Shown here: piece by piece, positions 1 to 7,817 of the stretch
Numbering within the stretch: the stretch's first letter is position 1
Layout of the letters: each line of letters starts with the position of its first letter
NCBI RefSeq assembly: GCF_001278945.1
Contig: NZ_LGRV01000003.1
Location: 124,001 to 188,000, forward strand
DNA length: 64,000 nt
From: Lysinibacillus contaminans
GTDB taxonomy: Bacteria > Bacillota > Bacilli > Bacillales_A > Planococcaceae
Reading direction: 5' to 3'
Translations under genes and position numbers: made by a program
The notes under the pieces: model-generated
What the model saw: only the letters and a program-made list of their open reading frames with translations
Told to the model about the DNA's origin: nothing
Database searches by the model: none

Positions 1-197
1 ACAACAGTTCAAACAAGCTTGCAGTACCTGGTGTACAACAAGCACTTGATCAAATGAAATACGAAATTGCACAAGAATTTGGTGTTCAATTAGGAGCTGA
101 CGCGTCAGCCCGTGCTAACGGTTCCGTCGGCGGTGAAATCACTAAACGTCTTGTACAAATGGCAGAAGCCCAATTAAAAGGGATGCCAAAACAATAA
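1..197 (+). CDS. sspA: alpha/beta-type small acid-soluble spore protein, 3' part
   Basis: This is the C-terminal ~64 codons of a SASP that enters from the left edge; the reading frame is fixed by the stop TAA at 195-197. The family coats and protects DNA in dormant spores and is cleaved by the Gpr protease at germination. The visible protein contains the two family blocks, [10 protein letters not shown] (the Gpr cleavage region has the form E-(I/F)-A-x-E-F) and a [12 protein letters not shown]-like block. The start codon and promoter lie outside the window. Presence of this gene marks the organism as an endospore former. A symmetric terminator follows. The family is certain; the exact paralogue name is inferred from synteny with the thiI-sspA-ytcI order of B. 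subtilis. Confidence 0.93.
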   Translation, partial: NSSNKLAVPGVQQALDQMKYEIAQEFGVQLGADASARANGSVGGEITKRLVQMAEAQLKGMPKQ

Positions 198-234
198 CAA
201 ATAAAAACTCACATAATGAGTAATTATTTGGCTG

Positions 235-267
235 AAAACCAGTGACCTTCAAAGGCACTGGTTTTTA
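235..267. terminator. bidirectional intrinsic terminator between sspA and thiE
   Basis: Arms AAAACCAGTG (235-244) and CACTGGTTTT (256-265) are perfectly complementary around a short loop. T-rich sequence follows on the plus strand and the A-run serves the minus strand, so it can end both sspA and the convergent thi operon. Confidence 0.85.
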
Positions 268-273
268 GTTTGC

Positions 274-924
274 TTAAATATGTTGGTTATTATGAATGGT
301 AAGTTTTTTAAATTGAGCAACAGTATTATGAATATCATTACTTTCACAAATAGCGGAGATGACCGCTACTCCGTCAGAGCCAGCTTCAACTACTGTGCGT
401 GCATTAGCGTTGTCAATGCCACCAATCGCTACAATCGGCAAATCGGGATGTTTTAAACGTACTTGCTGTAAAAAAGCAGTTCCACTTGGCACATTGGCAT
501 CATTTTTTGAACGAGTTGCAAAAATCGGTCCTATGCCAACATAATCAGCTTTATATTGTAAAGCTATTTGTAGTTCTGCATCTGTATGTACAGAAATACC
601 GATTAGCATATCGCCAATTTTTTCTCGCACGAGTGAAATGTGCAAATCATCTTGGCCGATATGAATGCCATCCGCTTTTAATTTTAAGGCAAGCTCAACG
701 TCATCATTGACGATAAATGGTACATGATACTGCTGACAAAGTTTTAGACAATCGTGCGCGAAATGTTCATAGGCATGGCCAGTCAACGCATTTGGTCCTT
801 TTTCACGGAACTGAAACATCGTAATACCTGCTTGTAAAGCCTCTTTCAGTATAACTAAAGGTTCGCGTTGCTTCGCATTTTCAGAGCCCATGATGAAATA
901 GAGCTGTAAATTTTCACGCTTCAA
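274..924 (-). CDS. thiE: thiamine-phosphate synthase
   Basis: ThiE couples HMP pyrophosphate with thiazole phosphate to give thiamine monophosphate. The 216-aa protein has the TIM-barrel motifs of the family: VNDDVELALKLKADGIHIGQ, the YVGIGPIFATRSK phosphate/thiazole loop, and the C-terminal GGIDNANARTVVEAGSDGVAV phosphate-binding segment. The start is TTG at 924, inside the end of thiD (11-nt overlap), preceded by GAGGTGA about 7 nt upstream; no better ATG exists. It is the last gene of the tenA-thiM-thiD-thiE operon. With ThiM and ThiD upstream it completes assembly of thiamine phosphate from salvaged pyrimidine and thiazole moieties. Confidence 0.96.
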   Translation of the reverse strand: MKRENLQLYFIMGSENAKQREPLVILKEALQAGITMFQFREKGPNALTGHAYEHFAHDCLKLCQQYHVPFIVNDDVELALKLKADGIHIGQDDLHISLVREKIGDMLIGISVHTDAELQIALQYKADYVGIGPIFATRSKNDANVPSGTAFLQQVRLKHPDLPIVAIGGIDNANARTVVEAGSDGVAVISAICESNDIHNTVAQFKKLTIHNNQHI

Positions 925-1738
925 GCACAGTCACCTCGGATATTTCCATATTTTTTCGATAGGCAAAATGGTTTGTTGGACCGTGGCCGTTGCCAATGTT
1001 TAAATCATGCGTAATCGCCATTTGAATAAATTTTTTTGCTTCGATAATTGCTTGTTCTAATGGCAGTCCTTGAGCAATAAAAGCGGTCAATGCTGCAGAA
1101 AATGTACAGCCTGTTCCATGCGTATTTTTAGTGTTTATGCGTTTTGCTTGCATTGAAAATGTCCGACCATTGTTAAAAAATACATAATCGGTAGCATATT
1201 TTTCATCAACTAAATGGCCACCTTTAATAACAACACATTGTACACCTAAACGTATCAGTGTTTCTGCGGCATGTTTAATATCAGCAATACTTTCGATTTT
1301 TTTTCCTGTTAGCACTTCTGCTTCAGGAATATTCGGTGTAAGGACAGTAGCTAACGGCAATAAATATATTCGTAATGCTTCGATGGCTTCTTGCTGCAAT
1401 AAGTTTTCGCCGCCTTTTGCGATCATTACTGGATCAACAATCAGAGGGATTTCTAAATCTTTAATCTGACTTGCGATTACCTGAATAATCTTAGATGAAA
1501 ATAACATACCGGTTTTAATTGCACTAAGTGGGAAATCTTCTAATAGCGCAAGAACTTGCTTTTCAATAAAACTTACTTCTATCGGTAAAACGCCAGATAC
1601 ACCCAATGTATTTTGAGCCGTTAAAGCTGTAATGACGGAAGTACCAAATACATCTAGTTCTTGGAACGTTTTTAAATCTGCTTGAATGCCAGCACCTCCA
1701 CCACTATCAGAGCCAGCAATTGTAGTAACAATTCGCAT
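914..1738 (-). CDS. thiD: hydroxymethylpyrimidine/phosphomethylpyrimidine kinase
   Basis: ThiD phosphorylates HMP to HMP-P and then HMP-PP. This 274-aa ribokinase-fold protein opens with IAGSDSGGGAGIQADLKTF (HMP pocket) and carries the catalytic anion-hole motif NTHGTGCTFSAAL near residues 207-219, in which the Cys/Asp-equivalent position sits after GTG. The start ATG (1736-1738) shares one base with the thiM stop (TAATG), indicating translational coupling. Its own end overlaps the thiE start. A single-domain length (~270 aa) argues for the true thiamine kinase rather than a ThiD-ThiE fusion. Confidence 0.96.
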   Translation of the reverse strand: MRIVTTIAGSDSGGGAGIQADLKTFQELDVFGTSVITALTAQNTLGVSGVLPIEVSFIEKQVLALLEDFPLSAIKTGMLFSSKIIQVIASQIKDLEIPLIVDPVMIAKGGENLLQQEAIEALRIYLLPLATVLTPNIPEAEVLTGKKIESIADIKHAAETLIRLGVQCVVIKGGHLVDEKYATDYVFFNNGRTFSMQAKRINTKNTHGTGCTFSAALTAFIAQGLPLEQAIIEAKKFIQMAITHDLNIGNGHGPTNHFAYRKNMEISEVTVLEA

Positions 1739-2493
1739 TATTTTTCACCTTCCTGTGAAAGACGATGTAATTCATTAAGTACAGTTATCTGAAAATCACC
1801 AATATATTTTGTGGACATCTTGGCATTTTCAGCGATTTTTTTGTAGGTCATCAACGTATCTGCTAACTGAGTGAAGGGGTCATTTCCGACAACCAAGGCA
1901 GCGCCACAAATTGCACTTAGTAGGCAACCGGTACCTGTAATTTCTGTCATTTGGTGATGACCTCCAGCAATCCACTGTGATTGTACACCATCAGTTATGA
2001 AATCTTTTTCACCTGTGACAATGACAATACAATTGTATTGTTGGGCAATTTTTTTTGCTTCATCGGTAATTGCTATTGAACCATTACCGCTATCGACACC
2101 CTTTTGTTGCCACCTTACATTTGCGATAGCAGCAAGTTCACCAACGTTGCATCGGATAAGATTAAATTTCACTTGTGCTAAGAGATGTTGTACCGTTTTT
2201 TTTCGGAAAGCTGTCGCGCCAGCACCTACTGGATCTAAAATAACGGGAATACCCATTGTATTTGCTTTTTTCCCAGCAAGTAGCATCGATTCTTTTGTCC
2301 GTTCATTTAGCGTACCGATATTGATTAATAAGGCAGACGCAATCGATACCATTTCTTCAACTTCATGTAATTCATCTGCCATGACTGGAGAAGCACCGAT
2401 TGCCAGTAAGCCATTTGCTTGAAAATTTGCTACAACATAATTCGTGATACTATGAACGAGAGGCTGTTTTTTTCGAATGGCTTGTAAAATCAT
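1738..2493 (-). CDS. thiM: hydroxyethylthiazole kinase
   Basis: ThiM phosphorylates 4-methyl-5-(2-hydroxyethyl)thiazole, salvaging the thiazole half of thiamine. The family opening LVHSITNYVVANFQANGLLA and the active-site loop TGTGCLLSAI are present. A longer open frame exists upstream to 2541, but the ATG at 2491-2493 is chosen. It overlaps the tenA stop as ATGA, has GGAG 8-9 nt upstream, and gives a protein of 251 aa beginning just before the conserved PLVHSITN block. It lies second in the operon and is coupled to tenA upstream and thiD downstream. There is no thiC/thiG nearby, so the operon is salvage-oriented. Confidence 0.95.
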   Translation of the reverse strand: MILQAIRKKQPLVHSITNYVVANFQANGLLAIGASPVMADELHEVEEMVSIASALLINIGTLNERTKESMLLAGKKANTMGIPVILDPVGAGATAFRKKTVQHLLAQVKFNLIRCNVGELAAIANVRWQQKGVDSGNGSIAITDEAKKIAQQYNCIVIVTGEKDFITDGVQSQWIAGGHHQMTEITGTGCLLSAICGAALVVGNDPFTQLADTLMTYKKIAENAKMSTKYIGDFQITVLNELHRLSQEGEK

Positions 2494-3164
2494 CGCACTG
2501 TCTCCGGAACCCAATTTTCCTTTGTCCAAGCCATTTCCCAAAATTGTAATTCGTAATAACAGCTATTTTTAAAATGACTCTTTAAGATCGCTAATTTTTC
2601 AGGAGAAGCTGCAGCAGCATAAGCGTTCATCATTGAAATTTGTGTTTGAATTGTAGCCTGGAAATCCTCATTACTGTACATTGCAATCCAATCTTCGTAT
2701 AGCTTAACACCAGGTTTAGCGTCCTTGTAATACAAGCCTATTTCTAAATAAAGCCAAGGACAAGGCATCATAGCTGCAAATGCTTCTGCCACGTCCCCAT
2801 TATGCACGGCACTATACATATGGTTAATATAATTAATGGCACCTGGTGCAGGTTCACTCTGTTCAATTTCCTCTGGCGTTACGTTTAGTTCTAAGAAAAC
2901 AGAATGATGCAATTCGAGTTCAGCTTCCGTAATAAATTTTGCCATATCTGTGTAGTAAGCAAATTCTTCGGGTGTTTCACATTTAGCAGCCGCAAATGCT
3001 AAGACCTTTGCGTAATGCTTTAAATAAAACGCATCTTGTATCATATAGTATTTAAATTTATCGATAGATAATGTACCGTCTGCAATCCCTTTTACAAAGG
3101 GATGCTGAAAGCTTCCTTCCCAATAGATATCCGTTTCTTTTCTTAATTCATCACAAAATGTCAT
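2490..3164 (-). CDS. tenA: thiaminase II / aminopyrimidine aminohydrolase
   Basis: TenA hydrolyses 4-amino-5-aminomethyl-2-methylpyrimidine from degraded thiamine to HMP, feeding ThiD. The 224-aa protein shows the heme-oxygenase-like helical fold signatures. These include the active-site Cys in MPCPWLYLEIG (PCxWxYxEIG is typical) and the C-terminal catalytic Glu in YYELQFWEMAW. The start at 3164 is preceded by AAGGAGGAC at good spacing; the longer upstream frame (to 3230) runs into the riboswitch expression platform and is rejected. It is the first gene of the operon and is controlled by the two TPP aptamers upstream. Confidence 0.95.
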   Translation of the reverse strand: MTFCDELRKETDIYWEGSFQHPFVKGIADGTLSIDKFKYYMIQDAFYLKHYAKVLAFAAAKCETPEEFAYYTDMAKFITEAELELHHSVFLELNVTPEEIEQSEPAPGAINYINHMYSAVHNGDVAEAFAAMMPCPWLYLEIGLYYKDAKPGVKLYEDWIAMYSNEDFQATIQTQISMMNAYAAAASPEKLAILKSHFKNSCYYELQFWEMAWTKENWVPETVR

Positions 3165-3199
3165 ATAAAGTCCTCCTTGGTTGGTGGACGTAAGTATGC

Positions 3200-3240
3200 A
3201 AAAAGCTCTTCTCGTGCGTGAAATACACATAAAAAGAGCT
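3200..3240 (-). terminator. expression-platform terminator of the promoter-distal TPP riboswitch
   Basis: On the minus strand, arms AGCTCTT and AAGAGCT flank a long loop and are followed by a short U-run (complement of 3200-3204). It sits between the second aptamer and the tenA ribosome-binding site, as expected for TPP-induced termination. Confidence 0.7.
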
Positions 3241-3261
3241 TCTTCATCAAGAAAATGATGT

Positions 3262-3341
3262 GCTGCTCCCTACGTCAGTATTAACTAACAGGTTCAAAGG
3301 GTCAGGTTTTAACCTTCTCAACTCAAGATGAGTCCCCCCGC
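3262..3341 (-). promoter_or_regulatory. TPP riboswitch aptamer 2 (promoter-distal)
   Basis: Read on the minus strand, the THI-box core is present: GTTGAGAAGG, then ACCTGACCC, then GAACCTGTTAGTTAATACTG, then ACGTAGGGA. It lies directly upstream of tenA-thiMDE and has its own downstream hairpin (3200-3240). TPP binding should favour the terminator and shut the operon. It is nearly identical to a second aptamer about 170 bp upstream. Confidence 0.93.
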
Positions 3342-3371
3342 AATCAAAATATTTAGTTGGAAGTTAGAATG

Positions 3372-3400
3372 AAAAAAGCTCCCCTACAAATGAGGAGAGC
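3372..3400 (-). terminator. expression-platform terminator of the promoter-proximal TPP riboswitch
   Basis: The minus strand reads GCTCTCCTCATTTGTAGGGG followed by AGC and six Us, a compact G+C-rich hairpin with a U tract. It lies between the two aptamers, so each aptamer has its own termination decision. Confidence 0.85.
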
Positions 3401-3432
3401 GTATGTACAAAAAAAGCATAAGTGCAATTGTA

Positions 3433-3514
3433 CATTGCTCCCTACGTTAGTGTTAACTAACAGGTTCAAAGGGTCAGGTTTTAACCTTCTCAACTCAAGA
3501 TGAGTTCCCCTGCA
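3433..3514 (-). promoter_or_regulatory. TPP riboswitch aptamer 1 (promoter-proximal)
   Basis: The THI-box core is the same as in aptamer 2, with only a few substitutions over about 74 bp (for example in the ACGTAGGGA-proximal stem). It is followed by its own U-tract terminator. Tandem TPP aptamers in front of tenA are known from the Bacillus cereus/anthracis group; this copy shows the same architecture. Confidence 0.93.
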
Positions 3515-3706
3515 AATAATTGATTTGACCAAATGTACCATACTTTACCTGTAGGAACAAGGACAATTTTGTTTTGCTTTAAAAGCGATGACCGATGCCA
3601 TATGTAAGAGCATGATAATTGTCATGACTTTTAAAATAAGAGAGTCTTTTATTGAAAACTATAAAAATCAAGTTTTATAATGAGCGTAACAAAGGGGGCA
3701 ATACTG

Positions 3707-5281
3707 ATGAGAAGACAAGATTTAATCGCACCAGAATGCTATAACATTGTAGAGGAATTTGAAAAACATGCACAGGATTTCAATAAAAACGCACTAATAG
3801 TTTATGATGAAAACGGAGGAATTGAGTACATAACCTATGTAAGTTTACTAGAAAAAGCAAATCAAGCAGCGCATGTGTTAACGGCGCAGGGATTAACAAA
3901 AGGGGATGTTATTCTCATCATGGTACCTAGATCCATAGAGGCTTATGTTGCGTACATAGCAGCTTTAAAAGTAGGTTTAGCAATTATTCCAAGCTCAGAA
4001 ATGTTACGTGCAAAGGATATTGATTATCGCATTACACATGCTAATGCAAAGGCTGTTATTGCCTATGAACCGTATATTGAACAATTTGACGATGTTGAAA
4101 ATTTAGCAGGTTTACAACAATTTGTTATTGGACAAGCACATGCACCATGGCAGTCATTACTTGAAAAAATGGAACAACAGCCTATAACCTATACAAATAC
4201 TGAACCTACCAAAAGTACAGATATCGCATTTCTTGCATACACAAGTGGCACAACAGGCAATCCAAAGGCAGCAATTCATACACATAGTTGGGGTTATGCG
4301 CATTTACGTACGACAGCACCGAATTGGTTAGGTGTCCGAGAAAATGACATTGTATGGGCAACTGCGGCTCCGGGCTGGCAAAAATGGATTTGGACCCCGT
4401 TCCTTGCAACGTTGGGGAGCGGTGCAACAGCTTTTGTATACAAGGGTAAATTTGATGCGGCAACGTATTTAACATTAATCGGAAAATTCAACATCGATGT
4501 ACTTTGCTGTACGCCAACAGAATATCGTTTCATGGCTGCGCTCGAGAATTTACGTGATTTTCATTTAACGGATGTTCGCCAAGCTGTTTCTGCAGGAGAG
4601 CCGCTAAACAGTGAAGTGGTTAAGGTTTTTTCAACTACATTTGACTTGCAAGTGCGTGATGGCTATGGACAAACAGAAAACACGCTACTTGTTGGGACAA
4701 TGGTTGGTATGGAGGCACGTATTGGTTCAATGGGTAAACCAACCCCGGGAAATACTGTAGAGATCATTGATGATTTGGGTAATCCACTTTCCGAAGGCGT
4801 TGTTGGCGATATTGCCGTACACAAAGAGACACCTGCGCTATTTAAGAAATATTTCAAGGACCCAGAGCGTACAAATCTGCAATTCCGAGGAGATTGGTAT
4901 ATTACTGGGGACCGTGCTTATAAAGATAAAGAAGGCTATTTTTGGTTTGAAGGACGAGGCGATGATGTGATTATTTCCTCAGGTTACACGATTGGTCCAT
5001 TTGAAGTCGAGGATGCGTTATTAAAGCATGTTGCTGTTAAGGAAACGGCCGTTGTGGCAAGTCCAGATGAGGTGCGAGGCAATATTGTGAAGGCTTTTGT
5101 TGTTTTACGAGAAGGTATTACAGGAGATGAGTCACTTATCCAACAACTACAAAATCATGTTAAGACATTAACAGCACCATATAAGTATCCTCGAGCAATT
5201 GAATTTGTAGAGGCGTTGCCAAAGACAGCTTCCGGCAAAATTCGCCGTGTAGAGCTACGACAACAAGAGCAAATTCAATAG
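3707..5281 (+). CDS. acyl-CoA synthetase, AMP-binding (YtcI-like)
   Basis: An adenylate-forming enzyme that activates a carboxylic acid to acyl-CoA via acyl-AMP. The P-loop-like motif AYTSGTTGNPKAAIHTH lies around residues 175-191, the YGQTE motif around 324, the GDWYITGDRA hinge-region motif around 395-405, and the C-terminal catalytic Lys in PKTASGKIRR around 509. The 524-aa length is typical of short/medium-chain acyl-CoA synthetases. The ATG at 3707 is preferred over 3680 because AAAGGGGG lies 8 nt upstream. The neighbour order (SASP-this-sppA) matches B. subtilis ytcI. The real substrate cannot be read from sequence. A strong hairpin terminator follows. Confidence 0.9.
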   Translation: MRRQDLIAPECYNIVEEFEKHAQDFNKNALIVYDENGGIEYITYVSLLEKANQAAHVLTAQGLTKGDVILIMVPRSIEAYVAYIAALKVGLAIIPSSEMLRAKDIDYRITHANAKAVIAYEPYIEQFDDVENLAGLQQFVIGQAHAPWQSLLEKMEQQPITYTNTEPTKSTDIAFLAYTSGTTGNPKAAIHTHSWGYAHLRTTAPNWLGVRENDIVWATAAPGWQKWIWTPFLATLGSGATAFVYKGKFDAATYLTLIGKFNIDVLCCTPTEYRFMAALENLRDFHLTDVRQAVSAGEPLNSEVVKVFSTTFDLQVRDGYGQTENTLLVGTMVGMEARIGSMGKPTPGNTVEIIDDLGNPLSEGVVGDIAVHKETPALFKKYFKDPERTNLQFRGDWYITGDRAYKDKEGYFWFEGRGDDVIISSGYTIGPFEVEDALLKHVAVKETAVVASPDEVRGNIVKAFVVLREGITGDESLIQQLQNHVKTLTAPYKYPRAIEFVEALPKTASGKIRRVELRQQEQIQ

Positions 5282-5314
5282 TATTATTAGTTATTTCCTG
5301 GGGAATAATGTCGG

Positions 5315-5356
5315 AAATCAAAGTTCAAGTAAATTTTATGAACTTTGATTTTTTTA
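5315..5356 (+). terminator. intrinsic terminator after the acyl-CoA synthetase
   Basis: AAATCAAAGTTCA and TGAACTTTGATTT form a 13-bp perfect stem followed by T7. Confidence 0.85.
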
Positions 5357-5422
5357 TGTGTTAAAATTGTTGTTTATGGAACAATGAATTAGAGATAATT
5401 CTTGCATAATCTTGAATAAAAA

Positions 5423-5448
5423 TGAAACGTTTTATAGATTGAGACGTA
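5423..5448 (+). promoter_or_regulatory. ECF sigma-W-type promoter for sppA
   Basis: TGAAAC (5423-5428), a 16-nt spacer, then CGTA (5445-5448): an exact match to the B. subtilis sigma-W consensus. The predicted start is a few bases before AAGGAGG of sppA. B. subtilis sppA-yteJ is a known sigma-W operon, which supports the call. Confidence 0.85.
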
Positions 5449-5473
5449 TAACGTTTTAAGGAGGCGGAAAAGA

Positions 5474-6487
5474 ATGAATGCAAAAAGGTGGGGAGCCTTA
5501 GTTGTTGCGGGTGTATTACTAGTGTTTTCACTAGGAATAAATACGGTATTTGCGTTTTTAAAAGCTGATTTCTTCGGTAATTTTGACAGCGTAATGGAGG
5601 GCAATAATTTAGATGTTTATGAAACTGTAGTAGAAAGTGGCAATTTTGATAAACGAATTGCACATTTGACATTGGATGGTACGATTCAAGATGTTGGTTC
5701 CGGTACGGTATGGCAGCAGGTTGCCTATGATCATCAGTTTTTCTTAGGGCAATTAGAAAATATTTTAAATGATGAAACGGTGCAGGCAGTTATATTAAGT
5801 GTGAATACACCAGGTGGTGGCGTAACAGAGTCTGCTGAAATTTATAAAAAGCTACTACAAATTAAAGAAGAACGACAAATTCCAATTTACGTATCGATGG
5901 GTTCTATGGCGGCCTCAGGAGGTTATTATATTGCAGCACCAGCAGATAAAATCTTCGCAAATCGCGATACGATAACAGGTTCAATCGGTGTCATTATGCA
6001 ATCCATTAACTATCAAGCGCTTGCTGAAAAAGTTGGTGTCAAATTTGAGACGTTTAAATCAGGTGAGCATAAAGATATGCTAAGCCCGATGCGTGATGTC
6101 ACAGAAGAAGAACGAGCGATGATGCAAGATATGATTAATGAATCATATGAAGAGTTTGTTGATATTATTGAAAAGGGCCGTAATATGTCGGAAGTAGACG
6201 TGAAAAAAGTAGCGGATGGCCGAGTTCTTGGTGGTACAAAAGCCCTTGAGGCAGGCTTAATCGACGAAATTGGCGATGAAGAAGCGACAATTGCTGCATT
6301 ACGTGCTGATTATGACTTAGAGGACGCAGAGCTATTTGAATACACATCTGATATGGGCGGCTGGCAGTCGTATCTAGGTGTGAAAATTGGATCATTCATT
6401 GGACCTTCAACAGAAGAAAAAATGCTGATGAAAATTATGTCAGATTATAGCGCGCCGAAAATGATGTACTTATACGGCGAATACTAA
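5474..6487 (+). CDS. sppA: signal peptide peptidase SppA, S49 family
   Basis: A membrane-anchored serine protease that degrades remnant signal peptides and takes part in envelope-stress resistance. The 337-aa protein has one N-terminal transmembrane helix (about residues 8-28). The S49 catalytic Ser is in GSMAASGGYY at residue 148 and the general-base Lys in FKSGEHKDM at residue 200; these match the Ser147/Lys199 dyad of B. subtilis SppA. The single-S49-domain length is the Gram-positive form, not the ~600-aa E. coli type. It has a sigma-W-type promoter and is followed 12 nt later by the RDD gene. Confidence 0.96.
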   Translation: MNAKRWGALVVAGVLLVFSLGINTVFAFLKADFFGNFDSVMEGNNLDVYETVVESGNFDKRIAHLTLDGTIQDVGSGTVWQQVAYDHQFFLGQLENILNDETVQAVILSVNTPGGGVTESAEIYKKLLQIKEERQIPIYVSMGSMAASGGYYIAAPADKIFANRDTITGSIGVIMQSINYQALAEKVGVKFETFKSGEHKDMLSPMRDVTEEERAMMQDMINESYEEFVDIIEKGRNMSEVDVKKVADGRVLGGTKALEAGLIDEIGDEEATIAALRADYDLEDAELFEYTSDMGGWQSYLGVKIGSFIGPSTEEKMLMKIMSDYSAPKMMYLYGEY

Positions 6488-6499
6488 GGAGGGCGTATC

Positions 6500-7099
6500 A
6501 TGACTAATAATGAATTCGTTGTGCAAGGGCCACTTCCTAGTGAAGCAATATTAGCGAGCTATATTCCAACAATGCCGACAAAAGAAAAACATTATACATT
6601 AAAAACAGCGGGATTTTGGGTGCGCTTTTGGGCATTTTTGATTGACTCACTTGTTATATCAGCGGTTATTGGTATTTGTATTAATCCAATATTTTATATA
6701 ATGGATTGGTCGTTAGCGGAATCGATTTGGTATGCGCCCATCTCTATCATTTCTGCAGTCATTTACTACGCATATTTCGTGTTAATGACAAAGTTTTTAG
6801 GGCAAACATTAGGGAAAATGGCTTTTGGATTACGTGTTGTATCATTGAAACATGAAACGTTATCGTGGTCTGATGTTTTATTCCGTGAATGGATTGGCCG
6901 TTTTATTAGCAATATTATTATGCTACTTTATGTCTTTGTAGCCATTTTACCAAACAATCAAGGCTTACATGATTACTTTGCGGACACAACAGTTGTCCAT
7001 GAGAAAATCTATGTAGAAAAAGAAATTGAGCATCCAGCACCAACAGTAAAAGAAACAGTGATAGAGCCTGGAGTGCAAGAAGAACCAACAAAAGAATAG
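6500..7099 (+). CDS. RDD-family membrane protein (YteJ-like)
   Basis: A 199-aa integral membrane protein with an RDD domain. A soluble N-terminal ~30 residues is followed by FWVRFWAFLIDSLVISAVIG, which contains the R and D residues that name the family. Then come further transmembrane helices, with GQTLGKMAFGLRVV between helices 2 and 3, and an acidic Glu/Pro/Thr-rich cytosolic tail. The RBS AAGGAGGG overlaps the sppA stop, so it is co-transcribed with sppA. In B. subtilis YteJ protects SppA function and contributes to lantibiotic resistance; the same pairing here suggests the same job (inference). Confidence 0.88.
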   Translation: MTNNEFVVQGPLPSEAILASYIPTMPTKEKHYTLKTAGFWVRFWAFLIDSLVISAVIGICINPIFYIMDWSLAESIWYAPISIISAVIYYAYFVLMTKFLGQTLGKMAFGLRVVSLKHETLSWSDVLFREWIGRFISNIIMLLYVFVAILPNNQGLHDYFADTTVVHEKIYVEKEIEHPAPTVKETVIEPGVQEEPTKE

Positions 7100-7104
7100 T
7101 GAAT

Positions 7105-7135
7105 GAAAACCTCTAATATGCTGTTAGAGGTTTTC
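7105..7135 (+). terminator. intrinsic terminator after sppA-RDD operon
   Basis: GAAAACCTCTAA and TTAGAGGTTTTC form a 12-bp perfect stem with a short loop. Confidence 0.75.
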
Positions 7136-7221
7136 ATATGTATATTCGAGCTGTCTGAGTTGCATTTAATTCCCTACATTTAGTAGTATTATGTACATAT
7201 GATGAAATAGGAGGCGTTGAC

Positions 7222-7725
7222 ATGGTACAAGTTACTTTCAAAAATGGCCCAGTAACACTAATAGGAAACGAAGTTAAGGTTGGAGACCAAGCACCAAATT
7301 TCACAGTTTTAGATAATGGACTAGCACCGGTTACTTTAAAAGATTCAGAGGGTAAAATTCGTTTGTTTAGTGTTGTCCCATCATTAGATACAGGCGTATG
7401 TGATGCCCAAACACGTAAATTCAATGAAGCTGCAGCTGAATTAGGGGATAATGTTGTAATTTACACAGTATCAGTTGACCTACCATTTGCTCAAAAACGT
7501 TGGTGCGGCGCTGCGGGTATTGACGCAGTACAAACTGTTTCTGATCACCGTGACCTTTCATTTGGTGAAGCGTACGGAGTATACATTCAAGAATTACGTT
7601 TACTTACACGTGCCGTATTCGTAGTGGATGCAACTGGTAAAGTAACTTACGTTGAGTATGTACCAGAAGCAACAGATCATCCAAACTACGAAGCAGCAAT
7701 TGCTGCTGTAAAAGCACTAGCATAA
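7222..7725 (+). CDS. tpx: atypical 2-Cys thiol peroxidase
   Basis: Reduces hydrogen peroxide and alkyl hydroperoxides using thioredoxin. The 167-aa peroxiredoxin has the peroxidatic Cys60 in [13 protein letters not shown] and the resolving Cys95 in FAQKRWC, the classical Tpx pair, plus the Thr (Thr57) and Arg expected at the active site. The start ATG has AGGAGGC upstream. It is monocistronic, with its own upstream region, and sits next to ytxK as in B. subtilis. Confidence 0.97.
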   Translation: MVQVTFKNGPVTLIGNEVKVGDQAPNFTVLDNGLAPVTLKDSEGKIRLFSVVPSLDTGVCDAQTRKFNEAAAELGDNVVIYTVSVDLPFAQKRWCGAAGIDAVQTVSDHRDLSFGEAYGVYIQELRLLTRAVFVVDATGKVTYVEYVPEATDHPNYEAAIAAVKALA

Positions 7726-7762
7726 TTTGATTCTTTTAGGCTAAGATAGTACCAGACAACGG

Positions 7763-7793
7763 GGGCTGTGACAAAGATGTTTGTCACGGCTCC
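7763..7793 (+). other. inverted repeat between tpx and ytxK
   Basis: GGCTGTGACAA and TTGTCACGGCT can form an 11-bp stem with two G-U pairs, but the following sequence (CCTTTCTGC) is a poor U tract. It could be a weak terminator of tpx or an attenuating hairpin immediately ahead of the ytxK RBS. Confidence 0.45.
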
Positions 7794-7817
7794 TTTCTGC
7801 GTGAAAGGAAGTTTTGT

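Noticed and set aside
3353-3541. A 62-codon minus-strand frame upstream of tenA
   Set aside because: It lies entirely over the first TPP aptamer and its terminator and has no RBS, so it is a by-product of the conserved RNA.
3620-3640. Near-palindrome GCATGATAATTGTCATGAC before the acyl-CoA synthetase as a FadR site
   Set aside because: The half-sites (ATGA/TCAT) are six bases apart rather than the four in the B. subtilis FadR box, and the outer TGA/TCA are missing.
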